Below, piece by piece: positions 1 through 13,759 of a DNA stretch of 64,000 nt (the stretch's first letter is position 1; each line of letters begins with the position of its first letter). Position numbers and translations under genes: made by a program. This DNA is from Onchidella celtica (taxonomy: Eukaryota; Mollusca; Gastropoda; Systellommatophora; Onchidiidae). The stretch lies in the NCBI GenBank assembly GCA_963931925.1, contig OZ007571.1, positions 54,312,763 through 54,376,762 on the forward strand, written 5' to 3'. The notes beneath the pieces are model-generated. The model was not told the origin of the DNA. It searched no databases and saw nothing but the letters and a program-made list of their open reading frames with translations.

Positions 1-429
1 GAGTAATAGAAAATGCACTGTAGCATTTATAGACTCCAATACACGAGGGTACTATGAAGTGGGCATACATACCTGTGCACTGTAACACAATAAACTGAAT
101 TATTAATCGGACTGTAGATTGAGCATGTCTCAAAATTCTGCCTACCGTACACTATAGCGTGTTCATGTAAGCTCATTTCTTCAATTTCACTATCAACTAG
201 TGTTTTCTCTCTTTGACATGTTCGTTCGGTTTCTCAAAAATTTATGTATTGAAATATATATATTATATGCAATCTCAGAGTCATGATGATTGCAGAATTA
301 ATCCTGCCAGTTACATGCTGCACAAAAGTATCACAGTATGGAGCTGGCGTTTTACACCATTATAATTATATTATATTCATCTCCCGATAGATCCCAAAAT
401 GGTTACAGGCTCAAATTCATTATAACTAT
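1..429. other. Left edge, nothing recognised
   Basis: AT-rich sequence without exon-like frames or a repeat shared with the rest of the window. Confidence 0.5.
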
Positions 430-690
430 ATTGGCCTCCCAGCGCAGCACGCGACACGCTTAACTGTGGGTCCTGCGGGAGGCCACATTTTTGTATAGGA
501 ACAGTGCGCCTCGTGCTTTGTCAGTTGCCGCTGCTGTCGTTTTTTTTTCACGTTTTTTTTTTCCACACTATTTTTGCATGTTTATCTATCTTGTCACCCC
601 TACTATATCTAACAAAATGCTATCGTCCGATTACATTTATTACGATGCAACTATTCATAACTTCAGGTCAGGTCAGAAAAATCTGCTACT
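430..690. mobile_element. Family A fragment
   Basis: Holds the GGCCTCCC...GTCCTGCGGGAGGCC end block and the CACCCCTACTATATCTAACAA block found in the whole family A copies. Both element ends are missing. Confidence 0.6.
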
Positions 691-3600
691 GGTAACATGT
701 AATCCAGTACAACCTGTTTCATGAACTGGTACGCTAGCATGGTATCAGTGGGCGTGCACCTGTCGGTGCAAACGGCCAGGGCGGAGGAGGTTTCATCTAA
801 CCCAACGGCCACATGCTAGGGCACAATGTGACCCTCAGTACTTGAGTCCTTCACATTGGCCCCCGGTAGCGGTGTGGTCATAGGCTTGTTTGCCTAAATC
901 ACAGACGAAGAATTGAGCAAACTTCCCGGACGCAGCTTCGAAGCTGGCGGCAGCAGGCCAGTGGTTGATTGATAGGGCAGATGGCAATATACCGTCACTC
1001 TGGCCTGGATATGAGTCCCCGCAGTTTGGAAAATGAACTATTACGGAGGGAGTTGGTTTCGCTCTGGCTGGGAATAGCGGAACATGGATGCACAGAAAAA
1101 TGGTGAGCTAAATGCACTTAAGCCCATAACCTTATAAATGGGATGGACATGTCCCGATTCTCTGCTCAAGACAACCACATTTCAACTGGGATATTAAGTG
1201 GCCACAGGTAGCCTACTGCAGGGAGGTGGAGTCAAAAATTGTAGTAAAGTGTGGCCTCGTCGCTTCGTCCACCATCTTCCCCAGGTCTGGGCAGATTTGA
1301 TACAGTATTCCGCATGTCAGAGGATTCGATAAGCGGAGGGGCAGAGAGAACTGCAAGTTCTACAAATCTGTAAATGAGACAATCATAATTGTTAGGCTGG
1401 AACATCAAACCACTCAAAACAATGCACAAAATCGTGAAGTTTGAAGGATGAAGCTACAAACAGAACTACAATTATTCTCATATCCGGACGTACTTTTCTA
1501 GTTCCACACATTGGTGTAGGCTTAATTTATGCATACTTTTCCTCCTAATTTCCATTTTTCTGACTACATGTGTTCTTATCAGACCAGTTTCCTATTGTTC
1601 CTACCATCTCGACCTGCTCCCATCAACAGTCTTAACTCGAGAAAAATGAAAAATGCATTTATATCTTCTTTAAGATTATTTGAGGGAGAGTTCCATGTCT
1701 TCTCTTCCAAGAGACAGGTTTAAACCACTGTCATTAATCAGAGAAGAGAAAATGTCTTTCCACCCCCATAACACAAAAAAGGTGAAACAAAACACAGCCA
1801 ATCTTCAATAAAAAGAGAAACACTCACTTTTAGAACTCACTTATTTGTGAAGTGATTACTGCTCAGGGAAAAAAAAAAGTGGCACGGGGACTCCAGCACA
1901 CACTACCCTACCTAGCACAGATGTGCCGTGTGACTATGTGGTTGCGAGAGCACTTTTCCCATGACATGGACGATCCTAAGTCTAATACTACAGTACCAGT
2001 TGCCCCTTAAGATCTAAGGAAGTAGGTTCTAATCCGTATGTTTTGTCCGGCCTACCCCCGACCAAACTCCACCCCAACTCTCAGTCCCCCAGTAGCGCCT
2101 CAAGGGAGGAAATCTCGCCAGACCCTAAGCTTTACAGACTGGTTGGGCATGACCAGCCGTGCGAGTACCTTGGTCGACCGCCGACCTCGACGCTACATGG
2201 AAGCAGGAGCCAGTAACCACCCGAGTTTCCCCAAAGTGGCTGTTCTGTACTATAAATAAATTTTGGGTTTTCTTATATGACACAGAATCCACACATTGTC
2301 TGCCGTTATGGGTTTGACCTCATTATGCATAAACTCACATATTAAATCCATACCTTTATCAACACTGCTAAAAACATCTTGTTTTAATTCAAACGTTTAT
2401 GCTTATTAATATTTTTAAGATGATTGTCTCTGGATAAGGCATAGCTCCATATTTTGCAGTCTCAAAAAGACTATACATCCATCACATGATTATCGTCCTT
2501 TGCCCTTGACATAATCTTAGTTTTTCCTGCAAAGCGGAAGTAGAATCGATACCAGTTATTTATTCGATTACAAATGACATCGTTGAATATGACAAAAAAA
2601 GTAATGCTTATTTTTGGAAAATTCTCCTGTGCCTCTATTTCTGTTCTTGCAATCACAAGGAGCGGGGTGGGCATCTTTATCCCTTCACACTTTCAATTCA
2701 TTGACCTACCCAATTGCAAACAAAATACAAATGAAGCCAAGGAACATAACAGAACGTCAAGGGAATTGATGCAGTTGTCAACTTGGACCTGACAATAGCT
2801 TTACATTTGGTGAGTAACGATGAACCAAAGAAAATCTTATGGAACAAAGATACGATCCCAGACTCAAATGATACCAGGCCTGATAACAAAAATCAATAAT
2901 GAGAATTATAAAAAAAAGAGGAAACTGTCACTTGGTTATATAAATAAAACAAAAAAAGACGAGACTGCGAAATGTTCTCGGCATCCATCAAATCTATTTT
3001 ATAAAAAAAAGCACTACTCATGCCACACGGATTTGAATCAAATTTTGAAGGTGCCTGCCTTTCAACTTGCAGAAAGTTCTTTTATAAAATTTAAGACGTT
3101 CAATGGTGGGGAAGTATTTTCTTCCCGTTTGTGTGTGTCGATGATTTCATCCAGATCCTTTATTTTTCACAATTCATATGATTTGAAATCAGTCCATAAG
3201 CTAGTGGTGGCAAGACCGAATCACGATTCGAGTCATTCAGTGACCTAGTAGTGACAGGAACTGTGTCACCAATGGGTCTTAATATGGATAGGCACTGATC
3301 TGTTTCTTACCGTTGGGTGATGAGTCTAATCTATGCATTATTCCCTCATACCAGCCCTCGTCAAAGTCTCCTGCGAGGGTTCCTTTGTGAATAAGTCTCA
3401 AGTGAGAGGCAACTTAAAGGTGATTTGAATCATGATTCAAATCATTTTTTATTGATCGGCTGATTTGTTTGTTGGTGATTCGAATCAGCATATCTTATTC
3501 GAATCGCAAAACTTCGACTCGGTGATTCAAACCATGCCCATCAACACATTGCACAGGGTACAATGTGAACTGCTAACATTAGGCCTGCTTTCTTTCATCA

Positions 3601-4457
3601 ATTGTCTACACAATAGACCACTTCCCTCTCAGGTGGTTGGTATGGAAAAGACATGTTGTATGTATGATTGCATAGGTGAGGGATGGGTTATTCTAAAAAT
3701 GTTAAAAAATTTATATGTCTTGCTGAATATGTGAATGATCCTATATGTGTCAGCATCTGTAATAACATAGTCTTTGTACAGATTCCTTTCTGTTTGAGGT
3801 GGTACCTCTTCTCTTTACGTTCGCCGAACATGAAAAAAGCATAAAACACTAAAATGGACGTTGAAGTTCACCTGTGCTTACATTTACACTCATTTTATTT
3901 TCATAAAGCATATTCAGATCTAATATTCATACTTCATATTGGTGCAGAGTCCACAATTTTCATCGTTTCCACATATTCATGATGATGGAAAGTTTGCTTA
4001 AATTTCTGTCAGCGGATAATATTAAATGATTGAAAAGTAAGTTGCCTTGAAAATTTTTTAATTGCTAAAAAAAAAAAAACCTGCAGATCTTTTTAATGTT
4101 TCACAATCCACAATATTCATCATTTCTTGTTTTGCTAGAAAAGTACACAAGTCTTTATCTTCATCAAAAGCTCATCTGTTCCTCTTCCCTCTATGATAAA
4201 TGTAACAATGTTTGTTTACTCAATTCATTCCAATGCTATTTGCTTGCCAGTTTTTGAGAATTTCTGCGTAAGTCCACAGCAACCTGTACCAAGGGAACTT
4301 ACTATTGTTTATCTGAAATACCCTAATAAACCTGCAATATTGCAAATGACAGCAGATCTGAATATGATATGAAGATCAAATGAAGAGAATTAATTCAATG
4401 TGACATTACATGCCAACTGCTCATAAACGCTTTGATTAGTTGGGTTTCATTCTGTTT
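691..4457. other. No gene seen
   Basis: Short open frames at 2038-2259 and 2820-3248 have no recognisable motif. At 3220-3540 there are several GATTCGAATCA/GATTCAAATCA palindromes that may be old transposon ends. Otherwise nothing. Confidence 0.5.
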
Positions 4458-4461
4458 TTAA

Positions 4462-6330
4462 CCCTCGTCCCGCATTGAGTGAACTCGTCCACATAATGCC
4501 CTGTGCAGGATAGCCAGCAACCAGTCAGCCGATCGTTCACGTGTTGCCGATAACGCGGGCGGTCGGATCAATCGGATCTATTTGAACACGTGTATCGTGC
4601 TTACCTCAGAACACAATAACAACAATATTGGTGGATAAATTGTAAGTGACCCCTGGGATATTTGGATAAAGTACTTTCAATGAGATGCAATAAGTTCTAA
4701 TAGACAGTCCGCACATAGACGCAATGTCGGCAAAAGTTACCCATCGCGGAGGAATTTGTCCATTTTTGCACTATTTGGGTTGCGCTTTGTTGCGATTCGG
4801 CTGTGAGAGATATGAAAGTAACTTTGCAACTGCTGTCGATATGGAGCTTCTATTTGTGGACTTTCCACCTGAAAGCAAGCTTTTTTTCACGATATCAATG
4901 GATTTTTATGACTTATTAATCTTTTTTTCGTGCGAATTTAATGGCCACTTTTTCTGTCCATGACTGTTATGTTCATAAAGCTTCATTTTTCAACATTATT
5001 ATGGAAACATGATTAATTCACTGTGGTGGCATAATGCCCTACTTTTTCTGTTCGCATGGCTTTTATCGAAGCGGGGCTGCCTTCCCGATTCAGAACTTTA
5101 AAATCAAATTAACCTTTGTCCTGTAATCCTGTTGTGGACAAAACTTTATTCTGACAACTTACAAACATTTATCCTTTTTTTTACAACAGGAAGGGCACAA
5201 TTAAGGGCAAGTTTGAAAAAAATGTGTGTGACTGCGAACGTAGATCTAGGGAATGCTCCTTTCGTTGTTCAACTTTCTGAAGGGGGGGGGGGGGGTGGAA
5301 AATGGTACACCTTGTGATTACTTAGGCCTAATGCAAAGGATATACATGTAGCTTAGTCTTTGTTGAACAGCTGCTGCAGTGCAAGTGTAGGTCACAATCA
5401 CTGAATCAGTAGGGAAGATGCCGGAAGATGCATGCAAGGCTAACATCCTTTGGTCTGCTGTTCCACGCGAATAATCTCCCTTCTCTCCCCTTGGCACCGA
5501 ACTGCACGTCGGTGCACGGAATGTGCCTCACTACGATAAAGGGTGTGTTGCAATGAGCTTCAGGTGGCTTATTATGATAAGTAATGTTAGGCCAACATGA
5601 CGCCTATGTGCGGACTGTCTAATGTTAAATACAAGGTCCATAATCTAGAATTTTCCGCATTTACATGACATTTAACACAGGTTTTATCCTTTTCCCCAAG
5701 AGCTGTGCCTTTTTTTGTCATTCAGGTGACCAAATTATTTTTCAACCCAGGTACTTAATTTACTAATCACACTCCCTCCTGAACTATCTAAAGGTTCCAT
5801 TTACTATGATGATAGTTTTCTTAGCACACCTTTAGCAATTTGATTTCCAGCTCGTAGAGTATATACATGTACTGAAAACACAATATCTCTCTAATTACCC
5901 CATCAAATAAAGAGAACGACCGACAGCAAAGTATAGCCCTAGTATTACCTCGGAATTCATTATTACAGACATAGAACTGTTTTTCAAAAACACAGATGGC
6001 CCCTTTCTTCTCACTTCCCATGTAGACAACAACCAGCATCAAAGTAAAATTTCCCCAAGATTTTCCCCAGTTCAAACTTCAGACCGTAGGTACTATTACA
6101 TGAGAATGACGAATACTTACGAATGGTTGCATTGAAATAATCATAATTGGATGATATGATTTTGTTAGACATAGTAGGGGTGACAGGATAATAAACAAGC
6201 AAAAATAGTGTGGAAAAAAAAGTGAAAAAAACGAGTCGCAGCAATCGAATAAACAAAACACAATATATTGGCCTCCTGCAGGACCCGGTTCGCAAAATTT
6301 AGGCCACAATATTAGCCTCATGTGTTTCCT
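4462..6330. mobile_element. piggyBac-like non-autonomous element, family A, right end missing
   Basis: It starts after TTAA (4458-4461) with CCCTCGTCCCGCATTGAG. It matches 25828-26938 along its length (the AACAACAAT...GGTGGATAAAT block, the GTTAGACATAGTAGGGGTGAC block). The right terminal repeat is lost near 6330. It is interrupted by a 919-bp insertion at 4702-5620. Confidence 0.75.
4702..5620. mobile_element. Nested DNA element with 20-bp inverted ends
   Basis: Ends are AGACAGTCCGCACATAGACG and the complement of AGACAGTCCGCACATAGGCG, with a probable 3-bp duplication AAT on each side. It is inserted into a family A element, whose other copies lack it. No transposase is visible; it contains a 14-G run near 5290. 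Superfamily is not decided. Confidence 0.75.
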
Positions 6331-6559
6331 CATTTCAACTCTGCATTTTTTCCACTCTTGAATATCTCATCTCCTTTTTGTTTTGCTTAGTATTTTGACC
6401 TAAGACGTGTTTTATCTATGACTTGTGTTTTATCAGTGTCAATTTAAGGAAGAAGAAATTAATGACTAGAAAATAGTAAAATGTCAAGGTAACGGAGTAA
6501 ACAAGAAATGGTTGCGGTGTAAAATATGAATAAAATGTCTTTCATTTGTTTGTATTTAC

Positions 6560-6697
6560 CAATGCTCTGGAGATAACTTGCTGTTCTTGCTTTGTAACAC
6601 CCAGCCTATGATCATTGTTGCAGAGAACTCCAATTTCACTAGGTGACAGCTCCTGTACCATTCATGAATGTGAAGAGTAGACTTGTCCCATTGGTGT
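6560..6697 (-). CDS. Candidate first coding exon of an unknown gene
   Basis: A strong acceptor (long T run then cttcag, minus strand) is followed by 36 nt with a stop in frame. An ATG at 6661-6659 then opens 34 codons (MVQELSPSEIGVLCNNDHRL...) that run into a donor GTAAAT at 6559. The composition looks like ordinary protein and the segment is not part of any repeat seen in the window. I do not recognise the protein and did not find a second exon further left, so this remains a candidate only. Confidence 0.3.
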
Positions 6698-6960
6698 CTG
6701 AAGAAAAAAAATAAATATGGCAAGTAAAGTCACAGTGCTGGTGTGCTTAAGCATAGCATGAAGTGATATGTACAGATTAATAATGTAATGTGACCAAGAG
6801 ACCTCAAAATGAATTCTATCAATTACAGAAAGTACGCGCTGGATTGTTCAATTTCCAAATGCTTATCTGCAGGTACGAAGGGCTGCCAATCAGTGTTCTT
6901 TAGGTAAAAAAAAAAAAAATCCCAAACAAATCCTTTGATACTCAGTGATCTACATTGTTG

Positions 6961-7282
6961 ATTTCACGCCGAAAGGGTGAATAGATAACAAAATCTGTAA
7001 AACAAAAAGACAAACTCTTAACTTATCTGTTGGGGGGGGGGGGGGGGGGGGAGCAGGGCTTTACCACACATGAGCAATTTTGTTATTAAATCTCATTTTG
7101 TTCTTGTGTTATGTAGTATGACAAAAAGGCAAGAAATCTATGATGAGAGAAGCACAAAATTTTCAAACCTAAATTTCTCGGAACACTGATTTGGCATTTG
7201 TCCGTCTGTCATTCAGAGAAGTTAAGTGTTCGCCTTTTTGCTGTCCAGCTGTTGATATCTATTTGCCTTTTTGTCATGAAAC
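6961..7282. repeat. Family F inverted-end repeat, copy 1
   Basis: Similar to 17148-17531 over its whole length (ATGTAGTATGACAAAAAGGC, CTCGGAACACTGAT). Ends pair as TTTCACGCC...GGGTGAATAGATAAC. Contains a 20-G run at 7032-7051. Confidence 0.55.
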
Positions 7283-7407
7283 CGACCTTGTATAACACTG
7301 GGTCATAAATCTTCAAAATGGATGACATGGCCAAATGGACTGATTCAGATTTCAAGTTGGTTAAATCGCCACACACATTCGCTAAAGGATACAATTGTAG
7401 TGGCAAC

Positions 7408-8177
7408 TAGGGATGGAGGCTAATCGATACTGGTACTCGATACTATCGGGTACTCACAAAATTTATCAAGTACCCGATAGTTTAGCCATCTACTCAATAC
7501 TAATTGATACTGAGAAGGGAATGGGGTATAGGCCTACAATTTTTTTTTTTAAAAAGGAGGCAGGGAGAAAAAATTTACCGATATATCGATAATTGGCTAG
7601 GAATGTGCCCAAATTTATTTAAGAACATCTTTGGCGATGCCTAGCGTAGGCCAAAGAGGTTAGAGTAGGCCTAGGCTAACCTAACAGTAGCACTTTGCTG
7701 CCATTTGCCGCTTCGCACCCCCATGTGATCTCACAGTCTTGCGTCACTGTTCCCGCCGAAGCTCGCTTGAGTCGTTGCACTGTCCGTCCGTGTCATCACC
7801 TTTTTTTTTAAAATTGTGCGTTTAATGACTAACACACAACAAGAATCTTTAGATGTTTATTTTGTTCCCACTTGTATTTGTTCAAAATGTTCAATTTAAT
7901 AAAGAAATTTTAAAAAATACATTAAAAAGTTTTAAAGATGCACCCAAATGATATAGATCTAGAGCTAGTACCTTTTTCAAGACACACCACAGCATGTTTA
8001 GAGCGTCATATTATCAAAGGGAGGTCTAAGTTAACAATATAATTATTTTTACATGCTTTTTAAAAAAAACTTTATGGTTATTTCCATTGTTTTACTATCG
8101 AGTACTCAGATAGATACTGAGTGCTCTTAATTGATAGAGTACTCGATAGTGGCCTATATCGATTAGTGCCCATGACT
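7408..8177. mobile_element. hAT-like element rich in CGATA motifs
   Basis: About 770 bp. Left end AGGGATGGAGGCTAATCGAT with TACTCGATACTATCGGGTAC; right end reads GTACTCGATAGTGG...ATCGATTAGTGCCCAT. It is framed by an actag repeat on each side. Interior is AT-rich without a transposase. Confidence 0.5.
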
Positions 8178-8204
8178 AGTGACAACCCGCTTCCTAATAT
8201 AAAT

Positions 8205-8393
8205 CCAGTCAGCAATTCTACATCAGACCAATGTAGATTTTTGGGGGATCTGTAGGATTACCATGGGGGCGGGTTCCCTACATTAGTCCAACGTCAGCAC
8301 AATGTTGTAACCAGTGGACCTACGCAGGAACGATGTCATTCGTCAATCGAATGTGCAAACCTGAGTCCGATTTCCAGAGGGTTGCTGGCTGGG
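8205..8393. repeat. Family B hairpin repeat, copy 1
   Basis: About 190 bp, CCAGTCAGCAATTCT...GGGTTGCTGGCTGGG, with inner CTACATCAGACC and AACGATGTCATTC blocks. Confidence 0.65.
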
Positions 8394-8845
8394 AGTGTAT
8401 TTAACATGAAATATGTGTTGTTTGGTTATTACATGAAGAATAATTTGGGCTTTCGGAGGTATAAACATGTATACATACTTGTTAAATAGTGTACTTCCAT
8501 CACAGGACAACAGTGAGTGACGTGCATCTTTGGAGCTGCTATACGACAGTGTTTGCAATGCTTACCTTGTTTCAAAATCTTCTAGTTGACATTAAATCAA
8601 AATTGTCTTGCTAGATAACAAAACATTTTACGCTGATAATATTCGTGCCTATTTGCTGATAAATTGGCTTTGGAGACACACGAAGCGTCGCTTTCGTTTC
8701 AGAAGTTAATTGGGGCCACTTTTTTTTTATTCAAATATTAAAATGAAGATTAAATAGCAATCCGGGGATAACAAAATAATTCTTTTATTATTGTTCACCA
8801 GTCACTGTTCCACGCTAGTATTCGGTGTGCTAAACCTCGCCTTTA

Positions 8846-8980
8846 AATCAGCCACTAACCTTATATCAATCCAACTAGATTACCATAAGAGGGCGGTTTT
8901 CCTATATCAAATCGACGTCAGCCGATCGACGTACGAACGATATCATTCCTATGTGCAGACTTGACAACTTAACTGGCATA
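8846..8980. repeat. Family B hairpin repeat, copy 2
   Basis: Diverged copy with GGGCGGTTTTCCTATATCAA and ATATCATTCCTATGTGCAGA blocks; ends eroded. Confidence 0.5.
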
Positions 8981-11900
8981 GTGTCAAGAGTATATTTAGA
9001 GTGCTCCCCCGACCCCCTTTTGAAATTTAAAAAAAAAACATAGACCAATATTTCATGAGAAAAAAACAACTCGAGTTATCAGTGTTCTGCATCTTCCTAC
9101 AAAAGTAATTAATAACTTGTAAAGGTAATCAGTCAATTAGCTCTCAATATATAATGCTGGAAAACACACTCACCCTTGATCGTAGTTAAAGCTGTCAGAT
9201 CTCCAAATCCCAAACACCTGCAAATGTTTGTTAATGCATTTAGTGTACATCCACGAGCCCATAAGCTGGAAATCTGCTGTATAATTTACATTAGTGCAGA
9301 AACAATTTAACTTGTTTAGAAATTCACAAACAGAACGCATAAAACCGTTATTTTCCGTGGTCTTGAAGAATTGGATTGGCCTTGACGCGCACATGTTTGT
9401 TGTCGTTTCATGTGAAAAAAAAACTTGACCCATTTCGGGGAACTCAAACCTTTATGTGATGGCCAATTCCATGTGACATGTGTTACACATGAATGCCGCC
9501 CCGCGGTTTTTCTCCTTGCTATCTTCCAGAACAAATCATTAAATGAGATGTTTTTCATTTATCCCCTTTTGACCAAAAAAAAAAAAATTCAACTTTACAA
9601 GTTTAACTTTAATAAAAAAAAACCCGTAAAAGTAAGATCTAAGTCAACATGGTGTTTAACTTGGTGTAATGTGTGTTGGAATTTCCGTGAATGTAATCCA
9701 TGAATTTCACCTAAATTTTTATGTAGTACTTGTAAATGAATGCTATGAAATTATGTAGCTCACAATGCTTACATTTTTAGATGAGTTAGGCAAACAAACA
9801 AACAAACAAACAAAAATGACTTGACGTACATGGCATTTTTTTTATGGCATGTGTTACATGTCATTGTTCATCTTTCAAGTGCCTTTTTTCATGAATAAGA
9901 TTAAATCTTGGATTTAAACTTAAATGTTTAACAATTTGCAGTAATAAAATAGGTTTGTTTGTAACTGGTTACGATCCGTTTGAAATATTTGTTGCTAGAG
10001 AAAAACTGAATGACGTAAAGTGGTTAAAGAAAAGCAATGATGTCTGTTGGATTCTTTGTTGTCAAAACCTAAGTCAGTGAAAGAATTTTGTTATCATTTT
10101 TACATTGTCAAATTGTCAGTGCAATAATAAGAAGGGGCAAACAATTCTTATTATTAAACATAAAACTGCAAATTATATTGAATATTATTTTTTGTTTCTC
10201 AGTATAAGAAATCCGGTTTGTTTTCTTCCTCGGATGACATTTTCTTGCCAATAAACTATTTTAGAACTTAAACCAAGGATTTTTCATTTGATATTTCAAC
10301 TTCCATATTTTCTCATACTGGTTGACATTTCATGGAATGGGCCTGATGCAGAGTGAGTCGCTGAATGTCTCCGTGCTCGTGAGTACTGGCGGTTGTGTGA
10401 GTTCGTGAGTTCATTGAGAGTGAGTGAATGAGTGAATGAAGGTACAAATGAGCATAAATGTTTGAAGGAGTGACGAAAGCAGGCCAGATCATGGCTGGCT
10501 TGACAAATTGTAAAAACAAAAAAAAAACAACAAACAAACAAAACAGAGTTAATATTCAGTTTGGTGTCCGTGTTGTAAAACTAAAGTTATATTTTAGATT
10601 AAGATTTACCTGCCCCCCCCCCTCCCCCACCATAATCCGATGTAGATTTGAATAGGATTTTCGTAAGTTTGGTAAGATTTTTTGGTAGGGCGGATTAACT
10701 TCATCAAACCGTCGTCGGTGCGATGTCGTAACCAGCAGATCTATGTAGCAATAAAGACATTCCTATTAGCAAGTTTTTGACGACAACTCCACGCGTGAGA
10801 TTTGATAAAGGCTTGCTGATTGTATAGAGTCGATCAAGAACATTATGTGTCAGGCATTGGTATGTTCTATTCTCCCATCCACTTCCTTTTGGCTCACTGC
10901 TAACTTTTCTTCATCTCCATCCTTCACTAATCATGAGTGTAGCGTCTAAAGGCTGCCCTATTTCCCCCTTCCGCTTGTTCGCGGCGACGTCGCATTAAGA
11001 CGGAAGGACATGCACCGTTTGTCTACAGCCATATGGTTCTCAACGTGGTAGATATCCCCCGCCCCCGGGGAGCGATTTTGAATTCCAAGGTGGCGAAAAT
11101 GAAGGAAAGGGCGACAAGGAGGTGAAAGTGATGCGGGGGGGGGGGATTTTCTTTTGTGTGTGTGTGTGTGTGTCACTGGTTTTTTTTTGGGTGAAGACAT
11201 GGATCATAGAGGATTATTGGGGCAGGGGGGAGGGGGCTAGGTACAGAGCAGTCACTGATTTATTCAACAGCATGCGCTTTTGGGTTCTATGAACAGAAAA
11301 GGCCTATTTCTGTTAGTGCATTTGATAAAAAATGCTTTCTGTTTTATAATGAATAAGCAAGTATAGCCTATAGTTCTTAACCAGGCTTTGAAAAACTTTA
11401 CATCGTAAATATTATACCATAGCAAAAATTAATCCAAAAAAAAATGTCCAGCATAACACAGTTTATTCAAACTATAGGAAACTGGACTCAAGCCCTTCAC
11501 AAGTTCTAAGCTTACAACAATATAATGTAATAATTAATACACATATGTAATTCACACAAATTAATCAAGTGTGTCAATGAATTTCTGCAGCAGAGAGAGA
11601 AGAAATTGAGTTTAAAGCTAAAAAATGGTTCCTACTGTTCATTTCATCTCAATTGTAAAGATTCTCTTTTCTTTTTGTCTTTCACTTGTAAAAATTTATC
11701 CATGCTCTATAGATAGTCTGTGGCACAAACTGCCGAAGTCTAGATAGGTCAAGTTTACAGGGAGAAGAACAATCTGATTAATTAAAATAAATGCACATAG
11801 AGGAAGGGATTAATTTTAGTGACAGTGCCTTTTTTTTTTTTGTAATTTTATTGTGTTCTGTCATAAGCTAGTTTAACACATTATCTTGAAAGAGGTGGTT

Positions 11901-13759
11901 TATTTATTGTTCACACTAAAACAAAAAAAAATTGTGATTGTGTAGTTTTTGCCGAGACCACCAATAATATCGATGAGTGTCAGACAATAATGGATTTGTT
12001 GGAGCATCAAATTTTGCACATTTATAATTATGCAAGTTAAAACACACTAATTTGCAACATGTTATGTCTTGCGTAGAAATGCCATAAATCTGCCATGTTA
12101 CTGTGATGAAGCAGCGGACATTCTTTCTTTCGTGAAATTAGGAAGTGTTGAGAGTATTAAACTATTTCATGTTATAGTTGTTTCTACATTGATCAATTAC
12201 TCTCGATTTTTCGAAGTTCAGTTAAAATCATTTGATTAAATTTAAATGCGGTCTGAATCATTTTTTAATGTGGTTTTCAAAATTATTTTCCAAAATTTCC
12301 TCCTTCCTTCAGTCGACATTATTCAGATCTTTTGGTTACAGTGTAGTAACGTGGGATATGGCTCTTTTTTACAATCAAACTTCATGTGTAGCTTTTTATA
12401 TCAGCACCATTCAAGTCAGTCCTTTTCTGTTAAATTTTATATAAAATAGAAGGTATAATGCTCGGTATTTTTCGAGGACAACAGGTGCACACTCTTTTCC
12501 ATCAGGATTGCACTTACCTGCTTCTGTTAAATTGTTGTTACTATTAGATCCCCCCCCCCCCAAATAATAATAAAAGCAAAAGGACACATTATTATGGACA
12601 CAGTAGCAATTTTTTTGCAGTCTACCCAGTTCTCTTTCTGTATATATTATTTTTTTTATTTATGTGTCGATGACAACATGTTTCAATGAATTCCACATGT
12701 TACAATGAGTCCCACACATACAGATGTATGGTAATAGGGTTTCAATGAACTCTGTAAGATGTGTGAAGTACAGGATCAAGGGGGGTTCTCCCTGTGTACT
12801 GTCATGCACGCATTAGCATTGGCCTGCGATTATAGGGGCGTGCCCCCCCCCCATATACACAGTATCGGATGGAAAGGGGAACAACCCCAGCACACTAGCC
12901 CCTGGGCGTGTCGGTGATAACTTGAGTAGGATGACCAGTTGCGCACGGTAGCTGTCAGTTGGTCACTGTTGATCGCCGCTTTATGAAGTGGCAGCTCTAG
13001 ATTTGTTGTGCCCGGCTCAGTATAGTAGAACGATTGTAATCCTACTCCTTCATTGATTATGTCCATTCATACTTTAGTAGGCTACATTGCGTGCACAGTT
13101 ACCGGAGACTCCTTATATTTGAATTCTTACTTGTACTTCATTATCCTTAGCATTTGTACTCTCCTATGTAATTACTTGTATTATGTTGATGTTTTGGAAA
13201 TTACTCGATTTCTATGTGTACATGTATACATGTATGCTCACCATTGACTACTTGATTGATGTTGTAACTATTCTAATCATATTTTGTCCCTTTTTCTTTT
13301 GTTCCAGCTCATGGTTGGTTGGTGTTTGTTTGTTTTTTGCTGGTCCCCCCACCCCTCCCCTTTTTTTATGGTCCCATTTTAAAAAATAAATAAGAGCGTC
13401 AAACAGAACTTGTGTTTTTTTGGTTGTGTGTCCCTAAGAAAGACTAGAACCCACTACACATAAGTCCACAAAGGCACTGGTTCGACTTACACTTAGACCA
13501 TAAACGTATTAAAAGCCCCAGTGAAGGAAAATGTGGCTAAAATTGCGTCTGACTAGGGATCTGACGACGGAGGTGAGGAGCCATTGTTTCTGGAGTTCAT
13601 TCATCGTGAACTCACATGAGAGGTCCAGTCTCACTCCCTTAGGCAGGCGTTGAGAAACTGACATTAGTGACAGCAAGCACCTTACTTTTTCGCGAAGCAG
13701 GGAAAGAGAGGGCTGGCGAAGCCACGCGTGGAATCTAGTTTAGTAGTGTAATATTATAA
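8981..13759. other. No gene seen apart from one family B repeat
   Basis: AT-rich, with a (TG)n tract near 11155-11172 and G/C runs near 10613, 11137, 12549 and 12843. No splice-bordered frame with protein-like composition was found. Confidence 0.5.
10618..10775. repeat. Family B hairpin repeat, copy 3
   Basis: Contains ATAATCCGATGTAGATTTGA, GGGCGGATTAACTTCATCAA and AAAGACATTCCTATTAGCAA; ends eroded. Confidence 0.5.

Noticed and set aside
2820-3248. 142-codon frame
   Set aside because: Lysine-rich, no motif, no splice context; likely chance in AT-rich DNA.
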